DNA of 64,000 nucleotides from Butyricicoccus pullicaecorum (GCA_018366195.1 JAGZIN010000008.1:1-64000), one strand, 5' to 3'. Counted from the first letter of the stretch, positions 17,275-26,014 are shown. The notes: generated by a model not told the origin, from the letters alone. Numbers and translations: made by a program.

Positions 17275-18075
17275 ATGAAAAAAGTATTGACGATTGCAGG
17301 TTCGGACTGCTCCGGCGGTGCTGGGATACAGGCAGACCTGAAAACAATGTCTGCACATGGCGTATTTGCCATGAGCGTCATAGTTTCTGTGGTGGCAGAG
17401 AATACGGCACGGGTGATTGCGATTGAGGATATTTCCCCCAAGATGATTGCGGATCAGATGGACGCGGTTTTTGAGGATATTTTTCCGGACGCTGTCAAGG
17501 TGGGTATGCTGTCCTCACCAGTCTGTATGCAGACCGTCGCGCACAAGCTGCGGCAATATCAGCCAAAGCACATTGTCATTGACCCTGTTATGTATGCCAA
17601 AAACGGCTGTCCGCTGATGGCACCTGACGCAGTTGGAGCGCTCATTGAATTTGTGCTGCCGCTTGCTACGGTGCTCACGCCTAATATTCCGGAGGCAGAG
17701 TGCATTGCACAGATGGAAATTCACAATGTAGCGGATATGGAACAGGCGGCACAGAAAATCTATGCAATGGGCTGTCAAAATGTGCTGGTCAAGGGCGGAC
17801 ATGCCATTGGGAATGCACTGGACGTGCTGTTTGATGGAAAGACCTTCCACCACTTTGAAACAGAGCGCATTGATACCAAGAATACCCATGGAACGGGCTG
17901 CACGCTGTCTTCTGCCATTGCGTCCAATCTTGCACTTGGATATGCGCCGCATGAAGCGGTTCAGCGGGCAAAGGACTATGTCACCGAGGGAATTCGTCAT
18001 TCGCTGGCTTTGGGCAAGGGGTGTGGACCGCTCAATCACTTCCACGCATTCTTTTCGGAAAAGGAGATGCGATGA
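17275..18075 (+). CDS. thiD: HMP/HMP-phosphate kinase ThiD
   Basis: Phosphorylates 4-amino-5-hydroxymethyl-2-methylpyrimidine and its phosphate in thiamine synthesis. The 266-residue protein opens with KKVLTIAGSDCSGGAGIQADLK, the ThiD ribokinase-like signature, and ends with the anion-hole motif NTHGTGCTLSSAIA. AAGGAG lies 6 nt before the ATG. It is the first gene after the TPP riboswitch. Confidence 0.96.
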   Translation: MKKVLTIAGSDCSGGAGIQADLKTMSAHGVFAMSVIVSVVAENTARVIAIEDISPKMIADQMDAVFEDIFPDAVKVGMLSSPVCMQTVAHKLRQYQPKHIVIDPVMYAKNGCPLMAPDAVGALIEFVLPLATVLTPNIPEAECIAQMEIHNVADMEQAAQKIYAMGCQNVLVKGGHAIGNALDVLFDGKTFHHFETERIDTKNTHGTGCTLSSAIASNLALGYAPHEAVQRAKDYVTEGIRHSLALGKGCGPLNHFHAFFSEKEMR

Positions 18076-18581
18076 ACCAGACAAATCATACAAGAAAACT
18101 CGCCCTTGCAGGGCTGTTGACTGCGGTGGCAGTCGTGGGAGGGATGTTCTCGATTCCGCTGGGGGCTGCAAAGTGCTCTCCGGTACAGCATATGGTGAAT
18201 GTCATGGCTGCGATTTTGCTGGGACCGACCTATGCCATAGGTTCTGCTTTTACGGCATCTCTGATTCGTAATTTGATTGGAACCGGAAGCCTGCTTGCAT
18301 TCCCAGGCTCCATGGTTGGCGCACTGCTTGCTGGTCTGTGCTATCAAAAGACCAAGCATCTTGCAGGCGCTTTTGTGGGAGAGGTCTTTGGAACTGGCAT
18401 TTTAGGTGCCATGCTTTCTTATCCGGTTGCAACCCTGCTGATGGGAAAAACGGCTGCTCTCTTTGGCTTTGTTCCGGCATTTCTCATCAATACAGTGGCA
18501 GGTTCTGCTGTTGCCGTTTTGGTGGTCTGTGCGCTGAACCGGACAGATGTTTTGAAAAATCTGCGTGCAGGACTGCGATAA
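18072..18581 (+). CDS. thiW: ThiW, ECF transporter S component for the thiazole precursor
   Basis: A 169-residue integral membrane protein with five to six helices, matching ThiW-type substrate-capture subunits of energy-coupling-factor transporters (LAGLLTAVAVVGGMFSIPLG; then GPTYAIGSAFTASLIRNLIG). Predicted to import a thiazole precursor with a shared ECF module encoded elsewhere. Its ATG overlaps the thiD stop in an ATGA arrangement. Confidence 0.92.
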   Translation: MNQTNHTRKLALAGLLTAVAVVGGMFSIPLGAAKCSPVQHMVNVMAAILLGPTYAIGSAFTASLIRNLIGTGSLLAFPGSMVGALLAGLCYQKTKHLAGAFVGEVFGTGILGAMLSYPVATLLMGKTAALFGFVPAFLINTVAGSAVAVLVVCALNRTDVLKNLRAGLR

Positions 18582-18596
18582 TGGGGAGGAGAACGT

Positions 18597-19247
18597 ATGA
18601 AATTCCAAAAGGAAATGTTGACTCTGTATGCTGTAACAGACCGGACATGGCTTGACGGCCGTACCTTAGCTGAGGTGGTAGAACAGGTGATTCGCGGCGG
18701 CGTTACGATGGTGCAGCTGCGTGAAAAGGAACAAGCGGAAGCGGAGTTCCTTCAAACAGCGCGCGAGGTACAACAGGTATGCCGTCGATATGGCGTACCA
18801 TTTATCGTGAATGATTCCATTGCGCTGGCGCGTCAGCTGGGTGCGGACGGCGTACATTTGGGACAGGGAGATGTACCGGAAGGTGATGTGCGCAGTATGA
18901 CGGCGGGCATGATTTTGGGAATGTCTGCCAATACCGTAGCTTCGGCACAGTCTGCCGTGGCGAGAGGGGCGGATTATCTGGGGGTTGGTGCGGTTTTTGG
19001 TACAACAACCAAACACGATGCCCGACATCTCTCTCCCGAAAAGCTGCGTGAAATTACAGCATCGGTAGAAATTCCGGTTGTTGCCATTGGCGGCATCGGA
19101 CAAGATAATATTTTGGAACTGTCTGGGTGCGGTGTACAAGGTGCCGCCGTGGTATCGGCACTGTTTGCACAGGACGACCCTGAGTTGGCAGCTCGTGAAA
19201 TGCGAAGAAAAGCAGAAAAGATAAGACAGCAGGAGGAAAAAAGATGA
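18597..19247 (+). CDS. thiE: Thiamine-phosphate synthase ThiE
   Basis: Joins HMP-pyrophosphate and thiazole-phosphate to give thiamine phosphate. The 216-residue TIM barrel has LYAVTDRTW, VQLREKE, FIVNDSIALARQLGADGVHLGQGD, and the phosphate loops VFGTTTK and GIGQDN. It follows thiW by 15 nt and overlaps tenA by 4 nt. Confidence 0.96.
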   Translation: MKFQKEMLTLYAVTDRTWLDGRTLAEVVEQVIRGGVTMVQLREKEQAEAEFLQTAREVQQVCRRYGVPFIVNDSIALARQLGADGVHLGQGDVPEGDVRSMTAGMILGMSANTVASAQSAVARGADYLGVGAVFGTTTKHDARHLSPEKLREITASVEIPVVAIGGIGQDNILELSGCGVQGAAVVSALFAQDDPELAAREMRRKAEKIRQQEEKR

Positions 19248-19906
19248 AGACAAGTGCACGTTTGCTGGAAAGCACCAAGGAGCTGTGGCAGGCATATTAT
19301 GACCACCCATTTGTATTGGGAATTCAGAATGGAGACTTGGATAAGGAAAAGTTCCGCTTTTATAACATTCAGGATTATCTGTACCTGTTGGACTATGCAA
19401 AGGTTTTTGCCATCGGCATGACCAAAACAAAGGACCCTGAGGTGATGCACATATTTGCAAAGTACATTGCCCAGATTATGGACAGTGAGATGAATATACA
19501 TAAGGGCTATATGCACACGCTGAATATTTCCAAGGAGGAGCTGCGTCAGACAAAGCCCGCACTTGCATGCCGTTCTTATACCTCTTATATGTTGGCTTGC
19601 GCACAAAATGGAGGTGCGGCTGAGGCACTGACAGCAATTTTGGCGTGTGCTCTTAGCTACGAGCACATTGCAAAGGAGATGCTGCGCCGCAATCCGGCAG
19701 CAATGGAACATCCGTTCTACGGGGACTGGGTGCAAATGTATGCTGCGGCAGAGTATGCGGAAGAAAACATCATGCTGTGTGATTTAATTGATTGCCTGAC
19801 AGAAACCTATACTGAGGAACAGATGGAAAATCTGAAAGATATTTTCTATGCTTGCGCACGGTATGAAAAAGGATTCTGGGATATGGCATGGAAGATGGAA
19901 GCCTAA
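19244..19906 (+). CDS. tenA: Thiaminase II / aminopyrimidine aminohydrolase TenA
   Basis: A 220-residue all-helical enzyme of the TenA family, which converts aminomethyl-HMP (a thiamine breakdown product) to HMP for reuse. Conserved blocks include HPFVLGIQNGDLDKEKFRFYNIQDYLYL and the catalytic-cysteine region ALTAILACALSYEHIAKE. The ATGA overlap with thiE indicates coupling. With the next three genes it suggests salvage of degraded thiamine. Confidence 0.94.
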   Translation: MKTSARLLESTKELWQAYYDHPFVLGIQNGDLDKEKFRFYNIQDYLYLLDYAKVFAIGMTKTKDPEVMHIFAKYIAQIMDSEMNIHKGYMHTLNISKEELRQTKPALACRSYTSYMLACAQNGGAAEALTAILACALSYEHIAKEMLRRNPAAMEHPFYGDWVQMYAAAEYAEENIMLCDLIDCLTETYTEEQMENLKDIFYACARYEKGFWDMAWKMEA

Positions 19907-19908
19907 AT

Positions 19909-20664
19909 ATGCTGGAATTTCGACATGTAACCTTTCAATATGAGGTGGAGGATTTCAATATTATTGATGATTTATCCTTTCATGTTGCGTCCGGAGAATT
20001 TGTTTCTGTCATTGGTGCTTCTGGCTGCGGAAAATCGACAATTTTCCGGCTGGTCAATCAGCTGCTGCCCGTGAAATCCGGTGAGATTTTGGTGCGCGGG
20101 CGTAGGATTCAGGGACAAAAAAGCTATTGTGGTTATATGCCGCAGCGGGATTTGCTGTTTCCGTGGCGTACCATTGGGGAAAACCTGCGCCTTTCCATGG
20201 AGATTCGCGGCGGTTTTACGAAAGAAAAAATGGACGAGCGGGTGGAGGCGGCGCTTGCGCAGGTGGGGCTTGCCGGCTGTCGGGATAAGTCTCCAAGCGA
20301 GTTGTCCGGCGGTATGCGGCAGCGTGCGGCATTTGCACGCACCGTACTGACGGATTCTGAGCTGCTTTTACTGGACGAGCCGTTTTCCGCGCTTGACTTT
20401 CTCACCCGCATTTCCATGCAGGAGTGGCTGTTGGGGCAGTGGGAAGCAGACCGGCCAACGATTTTATTCATTACGCACGATGTCGAGGAGGCACTTTTTC
20501 TGTCCAGCCGTATTCTGGTTGTGGAGCAGACGCCTATTCACAGGCTGACTTCGATTGCAGTGCCCACCGGTTATCCGCGTACCCGCATGAGCCTGATGGA
20601 GCCGGACATGCTGACGCTCAAAGAACGGCTGATTGATATGCTGAGAAAGCGGGGGACAGAATGA
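19909..20664 (+). CDS. thiZ: Thiamine-precursor ABC transporter ATPase (ThiZ-like)
   Basis: A 251-residue ABC ATPase of the NitT/TauT/ThiZ group: Walker A GASGCGKST, the Q-loop MPQRDLLFPW, the signature LSGGMRQR and Walker B LLLLDEPFSALD. The start is placed at 19909 because the N-terminus MLEFRHVTFQYE then fits, with a GGAAG site upstream. It overlaps the following permease by 4 nt. Confidence 0.9.
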   Translation: MLEFRHVTFQYEVEDFNIIDDLSFHVASGEFVSVIGASGCGKSTIFRLVNQLLPVKSGEILVRGRRIQGQKSYCGYMPQRDLLFPWRTIGENLRLSMEIRGGFTKEKMDERVEAALAQVGLAGCRDKSPSELSGGMRQRAAFARTVLTDSELLLLDEPFSALDFLTRISMQEWLLGQWEADRPTILFITHDVEEALFLSSRILVVEQTPIHRLTSIAVPTGYPRTRMSLMEPDMLTLKERLIDMLRKRGTE

Positions 20665-21407
20665 AAAAAACGCAGATTCCTGCGCTCGTTGTGATGCTGG
20701 CGCTGTTGGTTTTGTGGCAGGTGGGGGCGATGCAGCTCAATGCAGCCTATATCTTGCCAACGCCAATGCAGATATTGGAAAAAATTTGGGAGCTGCGTAT
20801 TCCGTTGTTTACAGCGCATTTGCCGGCTACGCTGCTGGTCACAGCCATTGGACTTGTGATTTCAATTCTATTTGGGCTGATGCTTGCAATCCTGATGGAC
20901 GCCAGCCCGGTGGTATCTCGCGCCATTTATCCCATCATCATCGCTTCGCAGACCATTCCGACTACGGCGCTGGCACCTTTGTTCGTGCTTTGGTTTGGAT
21001 ACAGTATTTGGAGCAAGGTATTGGTTACGGTGCTCATCACCTTTTTTCCGATTACCATTACGGTATATGATGGACTGCGCTCCGTGCGGACGGATATGGT
21101 TGAATTGATGCAGACCTATGGCGCGAGCCGGATACAGATTTTTTGCAAGCTCAAAATGCCATGGGCACTGCCGTATTTCTTCTCGGCACTGAAAATGGCG
21201 GTTCCCATGTCACTGGTGGGTGCGGCAATTGGGGAATGGCTGGGGGCACAGGCGGGTCTTGGATACTTTAGCCGCCGTATGATTACACAGCTCGATGGGG
21301 CAGGTGTATTTGCGCCCATCGTGGTGCTTTCGGTCGCAGCCATGCTGTTCGCGGGTGTGCTGGCACTGTTGGAAAAAAAGGTGATTCGCTGGCGCGGAGA
21401 GCAATAA
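20661..21407 (+). CDS. thiX: Thiamine-precursor ABC transporter permease (ThiX-like)
   Basis: A 248-residue permease with about six helices and the coupling-loop motif VELMQTYGASRIQIFCKLKMPWALP, as in NitT/TauT/ThiX permeases. GEWLGAQAGLGY is the usual C-terminal motif. ATGA overlap with thiZ. Confidence 0.91.
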   Translation: MKKTQIPALVVMLALLVLWQVGAMQLNAAYILPTPMQILEKIWELRIPLFTAHLPATLLVTAIGLVISILFGLMLAILMDASPVVSRAIYPIIIASQTIPTTALAPLFVLWFGYSIWSKVLVTVLITFFPITITVYDGLRSVRTDMVELMQTYGASRIQIFCKLKMPWALPYFFSALKMAVPMSLVGAAIGEWLGAQAGLGYFSRRMITQLDGAGVFAPIVVLSVAAMLFAGVLALLEKKVIRWRGEQ

Positions 21408-21444
21408 AAGGAAGATTTGTCGAAGATTCAGAAAGGATATTGTT

Positions 21445-22458
21445 ATGAAGCTCAAAAAGATGTTATCAGCAGGGCTTGCGCTTTGTTTGTTGGTGCTGGG
21501 TGGCTGCGGTGCGCCGAAGGAGACTGCACAGACAGATGGATTGAAGCCGGTTGAGGTAGTTTTGGACTGGTATCCGAATGCCATTCATGCTTTTTTGTAT
21601 AATGCCATAGAAAAGGGCTATTATGCACAAGAGGGGCTGGAGGTCAAGCTGCGATTCCCAAGCAATGAAAATGATGCCCTATCTTTGGTTGCCGCAGGCA
21701 AGGCGGATATTGGGATTTATTATCCGCAGTACATCATTCAGGCACGCGCAGACCAGAATGTTCCGGTCAAGGGCATTGGTGCAGTGGTACAGTATCCGCT
21801 TGGCGTTGTGACCTCTCTGGCAGAAAAAAATATCAAAAGTCCAGCAGACTTGGTTGGAAAGAATATTGGGTACGGTGGCTCTGAGCTGAGTGAGGCAATC
21901 ATTCGCACCATTATGAAGAATGTGGGAGCGGACAGCGCAGAGATTACGCTGACCAATGTAGGGTTTGACCTGATGAGCGCCATGACAACAGGCAACGTTG
22001 ATGCAACGGTTGGCTGCATGGTCAATCATGAAATTCCGCAGCTGATAGAAGAAGGCTTTGATATCAACTATTTCAGTATGTCCGATTATGGAGTGCCAAA
22101 GGATTATGAAATGGTATTTCTGGCAAATGATAAAACCATTGAACAGGATTCGGATACCCTCAAGGCATTTTTGCGCGCAAGTCAGAAGGGCTTTGCCGAT
22201 ATGAAGAATGACCCGCAGGGCTCGCTGGAGCTGCTTTTGAGCAAGCAGAGTGCAGATGAATTTCCGCTTTCCAAAACGGTAGAGGAGCAGTCGATGAATG
22301 TACTTCTGCCTGCTATGGAAACAGAGGACGCCCCTTTTCTCAGTCAACGTGAGGAGGTCTGGCAGACCGATATTGACTGGCTGCTGGAAAATAAACTCAT
22401 TGACAATCCGGTTGCGGTCTCAGATGTCATGGTAGATTTGGGCGTTGCGGTGTCCTAA
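21445..22458 (+). CDS. thiY: Thiamine-precursor substrate-binding lipoprotein (ThiY-like)
   Basis: A 337-residue NMT1-type binding protein. The signal peptide ends at the lipobox VLGGC (Cys25). The body opens with PVEVVLDWYPNAIHAFLYNA, the hallmark of ThiY/THI5-like proteins that bind formylaminopyrimidine or HMP. Last gene of the TPP-controlled operon. The pyrimidine substrate is inferred from TenA/ThiD in the same operon. Confidence 0.92.
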   Translation: MKLKKMLSAGLALCLLVLGGCGAPKETAQTDGLKPVEVVLDWYPNAIHAFLYNAIEKGYYAQEGLEVKLRFPSNENDALSLVAAGKADIGIYYPQYIIQARADQNVPVKGIGAVVQYPLGVVTSLAEKNIKSPADLVGKNIGYGGSELSEAIIRTIMKNVGADSAEITLTNVGFDLMSAMTTGNVDATVGCMVNHEIPQLIEEGFDINYFSMSDYGVPKDYEMVFLANDKTIEQDSDTLKAFLRASQKGFADMKNDPQGSLELLLSKQSADEFPLSKTVEEQSMNVLLPAMETEDAPFLSQREEVWQTDIDWLLENKLIDNPVAVSDVMVDLGVAVS

Positions 22459-22476
22459 AAAAATTTGATAATATGG

Positions 22477-22505
22477 TTGCGGGATTGGAATATTGCTGTT
22501 AAAAT
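22477..22505 (+). promoter_or_regulatory. Promoter for the acidic-tail stalk protein
   Basis: TTGCGG, a 17-nt spacer and TAAAAT, 51 nt before the start codon. Confidence 0.5.
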
Positions 22506-22556
22506 GAAAATCAGGTAGAATATACCAATTTTGTAAACAAGAAAAGAGGTCATCGC

Positions 22557-23324
22557 ATGAACGGAAGAAAAATAGCACTGGGTATGCTGGCGCTGTCGCT
22601 GGCAGTCACACCGGCTGCATTTGCAGCAGCTTCTGCAAAGCCGAGTTCTATGCAGATTACATTGAATGGTCAGAAAATTAAGTTGTCGGGTTATGAAATC
22701 GCTGGCAATAATTATTTTAAGCTGCGCGATTTGGCATACGCATTGCGTGAAACCGGAAGCGGTTTCTCCGTTGCATTTGATGGAAAAAATATTTCTCTGG
22801 TCAGCGGCGAAGCCTATAAGTCGGTTGGCGGAGAGCTGGAGGCACCCGCTGCGGCAGGAAATGTGACTGCAACCCAGAAGAATGATGTTATTTCCATCAA
22901 CAAGCAGAATGTAACGCTGACAGGCTATGAAATTGATGGATATAACTATTTCAAGCTGCGTGATATGGGTGAGAAGCTGGATTTTGGCGTAGATTATGAT
23001 GATTCTACCCGTACAGTCATTTTGGATACGGACGATGATGACGATCAGGACGACCTGAAGCCGGAGCTTGACGACGACAAGGACGACCAGGACGATAAGG
23101 ACGACAAGGACGACAAGGACGACAAGGACGATAAGGACGACAAGGACGACCAGAAGGACGACAAGGACGATAAGGACGACAAGGACGACAAGGACGACCA
23201 GAAGGACGACAAGGACGATAAGGACGACAAGGACGATAAGGACGACCAGAAGGACGACAAGGACGACCAGAAGGACGACAAGGACGACCAGAAGGACGAT
23301 AAGGACGACCAGAAGGACGACTAA
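22557..23324 (+). CDS. Exported stalk-domain protein with long Asp/Lys repeat tail
   Basis: A 255-residue secreted protein with an N-terminal signal peptide (cleavage near AFAA, residues 20-24). Residues about 32-83 and 105-160 are two copies of a beta-rich unit with the signature LSGYEIxGxNYFKLRDLAYAL, of the copper-amine-oxidase-N or stalk type often found on clostridial cell-surface proteins. From about residue 160 to the end it is almost entirely D, K and Q, built of DDK and DDQK repeats (DNA 23035-23324). No catalytic domain. It may bind calcium or cationic surfaces. Closely related in its first 150 residues to the next gene. Confidence 0.78.
   Translation: MNGRKIALGMLALSLAVTPAAFAAASAKPSSMQITLNGQKIKLSGYEIAGNNYFKLRDLAYALRETGSGFSVAFDGKNISLVSGEAYKSVGGELEAPAAAGNVTATQKNDVISINKQNVTLTGYEIDGYNYFKLRDMGEKLDFGVDYDDSTRTVILDTDDDDDQDDLKPELDDDKDDQDDKDDKDDKDDKDDKDDKDDQKDDKDDKDDKDDKDDQKDDKDDKDDKDDKDDQKDDKDDQKDDKDDQKDDKDDQKDD
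23062..23324 (+). repeat. GACGACAAG / GACGACCAGAAG tandem repeat
   Basis: Short 9- and 12-nt units (DDK and DDQK codons) repeat without interruption to the stop codon, the last four as a regular 21-nt alternation. This is typical of slippage-prone coding repeats whose length can vary between strains. Confidence 0.9.
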
Positions 23325-23384
23325 CTCAGCAGGCAGCGCGGCATAAAGGCGTAAGCTGTTTGAAAGTTTACAAATATGAATAAG

Positions 23385-23418
23385 ACACCGGTTGGCATGT
23401 GCTGAGCGGTGTTTTTTT
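23385..23418 (+). terminator. Terminator after the acidic-tail gene
   Basis: ACACCG / CGGTGT stem followed by seven T. Confidence 0.65.
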
Positions 23419-23520
23419 CAATATCTGTTGCATGAGAAAAAGTCTGGTGGAAGATTTTTTTGGGGATTTACCAGATTGAGACAACAGACGCATTTTGAAC
23501 AGATGCAAAGAGGGAATGAC

Positions 23521-24468
23521 ATGAATCAAAAACAAATTGCAATTGGTATGCTGGCGATGTCTGTGATAGCTGCTTCGACTGCATTTGCAGCGCCTGCAAA
23601 ACCAAGCACCATGCAAATCACACTGGACGGAAAGCTGGTTGGATTATCTGGATATGAGATTGCAGACAACAATTATTTCAAGCTACGTGACCTTGCCTAT
23701 GCACTCTGTCAGACGAGCAGCCGTTTTTCGGTTGATTTTGATGGAAAGACCATTGCACTGGGGACGGGAAAAGAATATGTACCAGTTGGCGGAGAAATGA
23801 CCATCAGAGAGGAAACGGCGGCAGATGCAAAATATAAGCAGGAGGTCATTCTCGTCAATCAGCAGCCTGTTTCAGTGACAGGCTATGAAATTGATGGATA
23901 TCACTATTTTAAGCTGCGTGATATGGGAGAAGCGTTACAGTTTGATGTGGATTTTGATGCAGATTCCCGTACTGTGATTTTACAAAGCAAAAGAGAGCTT
24001 GACATGGAGACTGTTCCGCAAGAGGAGATGGATTTTATCCTTGTTCCGGACAAAAAACCAGATGTAGGTGAGTCCGGCACTCCTGCGCCGGAGGAGCAGA
24101 CGGAAGAATCCGATGTGGAAGCTGTGCTCGCGCTTATGAATGATGCACGTGAAAAGGAGGGGGCTGCGGCGCTGAAGCTAGATGAGGACTTGTGCAAAGC
24201 GGCACAAATTCGTGCCGAGGAGATTGCTGGGTTATTTTCTCATACCCGTCCGGACGGCACAAGCTGCTTTACTGTGCTGAAGGAAATTGGCTGGAGCAGC
24301 TATGGTATGGTTGGTGAAAATATTGCAATGGGACAGCGCACACCGGAAAGTGTGATGGATTCTTGGATGAACTCACAGGGACACCGTGAAAATATCTTAA
24401 ATGAGGCGTTTACAGCAGTCGGAATTGCGCGGTATCAGAATGGCTGGGTGCAATTGTTTGTCGGATAA
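23521..24468 (+). CDS. Exported CAP (SCP-like) domain protein with stalk repeats
   Basis: A 315-residue secreted protein. Signal peptide (cleavage near AFAA), two stalk units with LSGYEIADNNYFKLRDLAYAL and VTGYEIDGYHYFKLRDM, an acidic Pro-rich linker (about 160-195), then a CAP domain of about 115 residues with NDAREKEGAAAL, SHTRPDGTSCF, GENIAMGQ and SQGHRENILN. The CAP cavity histidines (SHT.., GHR) are present. Function of bacterial CAP proteins is mostly unknown; surface binding or proteolysis has been suggested. The true start at 23521 has GAGGGA upstream; a longer frame lacks a ribosome site. A paralogue of the preceding gene through its N-terminal half. Confidence 0.88.
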   Translation: MNQKQIAIGMLAMSVIAASTAFAAPAKPSTMQITLDGKLVGLSGYEIADNNYFKLRDLAYALCQTSSRFSVDFDGKTIALGTGKEYVPVGGEMTIREETAADAKYKQEVILVNQQPVSVTGYEIDGYHYFKLRDMGEALQFDVDFDADSRTVILQSKRELDMETVPQEEMDFILVPDKKPDVGESGTPAPEEQTEESDVEAVLALMNDAREKEGAAALKLDEDLCKAAQIRAEEIAGLFSHTRPDGTSCFTVLKEIGWSSYGMVGENIAMGQRTPESVMDSWMNSQGHRENILNEAFTAVGIARYQNGWVQLFVG

Positions 24469-24543
24469 TATGGAAGTGCCTGTGTCCTCTCTCGGCAGTC
24501 TGTGCAAACCGATTTCATTGTGAAAAAATTTTTTGGAAAAAGA

Positions 24544-24573
24544 GGGAACCTTTTCTGTCAGGTACCGTCTAAT
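24544..24573 (+). promoter_or_regulatory. ECF-sigma-type promoter
   Basis: GGGAACCTTTT, then 10 nt, then CCGTCTAAT. The GAACC -35 and CGTC -10 pattern is that of extracytoplasmic-function sigma factors and is unlike the TTGACA/TATAAT promoters elsewhere in the window. Confidence 0.65.
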
Positions 24574-24640
24574 GGAATAGAAACCAAAAAACAAACCACG
24601 ATGTAAGAATCTGCAAGCAGATTCTGAGAGGAGAATGGAT

Positions 24641-25690
24641 ATGACATTTTTGAAGAGAACAGCTGCGATTGTATTGGGCGGCGCAATCCTGTGCACGACA
24701 TCTGCATTTGCAGCAGAAGTAACGGAAAAGCCAACACAGTCTGTGACACAGACTGCACCCACAGCACCGGAAGCTTCACAGGAGCAGGCACAGGTAATGC
24801 AGGAGCGCAGCCTTTATTTTGGAACAATCAAGGAAATCATTCGCGATGAAGAGGATAAAATCACTGGACTGCATATGGAGTCTGAGAGCAAGGGCGAGTG
24901 CATCTTCCATGTCAATGAGGAAACTTTGCTGTTTGACAATGGTGCTGGCACCCGTACAGGGATAGATTCCTTAAAGGCTGGCGATGGAGTATATGTATAT
25001 CATAGCCCTGCTATGACCATGAGCCTGCCGCCGCAGAGCTATGCCGAAGCGATTCTTACCAATATGCCGCAGGACGCACGCGCTGCAATGCTGCATACGG
25101 TTGAAGATACCCGCAAGAATGAAGATGGCAGCGTAGTCGTTACCACCGACCGTGGGACACTTGAGCTGACAATCGAAAAGGACGCTGCTTATGGAGATTT
25201 CATGGGACGTCAGATTATGGGTGCAGATGACCTGCGTATTGGAACCCGCTTCTTTGCATGGTATGACAATGTACAGGAAACCATGCCGGCAAAGGCAAGC
25301 ACCAAGAAGCTGACCGTGGTACCGGCAAAGAATCAGGCAGAAATGCCAATCCTTGTTGGTGAAAAGACCATGGAAGGCGTGACTGCAAAGATTGAAAATG
25401 GAACCCTGATGATTCCTGTAAGCTCTGTTTCAAAGGAATTTGGCATCACTGCTTCCTATGAAAAGCTGACAGACGGTGAGCAGGTTACTCTGAAGGGCGA
25501 TGCGGTAGAAATGGTCATCGATATTGGCTCGGATACCTTCCAGATTGCAAAGGATACGGTTATGAGCTATGGTGCACCCTCGGTGATTGAAGATGGTACA
25601 ACATGGGTACCGGCACAGGCGATGGCTGACCTTGTGGGAGCAAAGCTGTCTCTGGCAACCGGCGCTGTGGTATTTACACCTGCAAAGTAA
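24641..25690 (+). CDS. Exported protein with C-terminal amine-oxidase-N-like domain
   Basis: A 349-residue secreted protein with a signal peptide (FLKRTAAIVLGGAILC..AFAA). After a Thr/Pro/Gln-rich linker a beta-rich domain (about 50-200) begins RSLYFGTIKEIIRDEEDKITGLHM, and a C-terminal unit (about 235-347) has NGTLMIPVSSVSKEFG and DGTTWVPAQAMADLVGA, like a copper amine oxidase N-terminal domain. No metal ligands or catalytic residues are evident. Start at 24641 because AGAGGAG lies 7 nt upstream; the ATG at 24635 is too close. Its ECF-type promoter suggests envelope-stress control. Confidence 0.75.
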   Translation: MTFLKRTAAIVLGGAILCTTSAFAAEVTEKPTQSVTQTAPTAPEASQEQAQVMQERSLYFGTIKEIIRDEEDKITGLHMESESKGECIFHVNEETLLFDNGAGTRTGIDSLKAGDGVYVYHSPAMTMSLPPQSYAEAILTNMPQDARAAMLHTVEDTRKNEDGSVVVTTDRGTLELTIEKDAAYGDFMGRQIMGADDLRIGTRFFAWYDNVQETMPAKASTKKLTVVPAKNQAEMPILVGEKTMEGVTAKIENGTLMIPVSSVSKEFGITASYEKLTDGEQVTLKGDAVEMVIDIGSDTFQIAKDTVMSYGAPSVIEDGTTWVPAQAMADLVGAKLSLATGAVVFTPAK

Positions 25691-25702
25691 GAAAACAATG
25701 AT

Positions 25703-25730
25703 AAAAAAGACACCTTTGGGTGTCTTTTTT
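25703..25730 (+). terminator. Terminator
   Basis: AAAAAAGACACC / GGTGTCTTTTTT with a 4-nt loop. Confidence 0.92.
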
Positions 25731-25804
25731 TCATGCTCTTTGGCACGTATGTAAGCGAGATAAAACAAAAATTTGGGCACGGTGATGTCGGGAAATCAAA
25801 TCGG

Positions 25805-26014
25805 TCAGTCAAAATAGAATAGTTCTTCAAACTTTTTATCGAGAGCGATACATAAAACGAGTGCGAGCTTTGCGGTGGGGTTGAATTGTCCGGTTTCAAT
25901 GGAGCTAATGGTGTTTCGCGATACACCCACCATTTCAGCCAATGCTGTCTGTGACAATTTTTTCTCACTTCGAGCTTCTTTCAAGTGGTTTTTGAGTACT
26001 AATTTATCATTCAT
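25805..26014 (-). CDS. XRE-family HTH regulator
   Basis: A 69-residue DNA-binding protein made of a single Cro/CI helix-turn-helix (LSQTALAEMVGVSRNTISSI) followed by KLALVLCIALDKKFEELFYF. Such small regulators are usually dimeric repressors. It is the second gene after the small membrane protein, 14 nt apart, and probably binds the palindromes upstream of that gene. Confidence 0.93.
   Translation of the reverse strand: MNDKLVLKNHLKEARSEKKLSQTALAEMVGVSRNTISSIETGQFNPTAKLALVLCIALDKKFEELFYFD

Noticed and set aside
23045..23281. Ser/Leu/Trp-rich ORF on the minus strand
   Set aside because: Shadow of the DDK repeat read backwards.
23062..23324. Possible satellite or CRISPR array
   Set aside because: Units are in-frame 9-12 nt codon repeats within an ORF.
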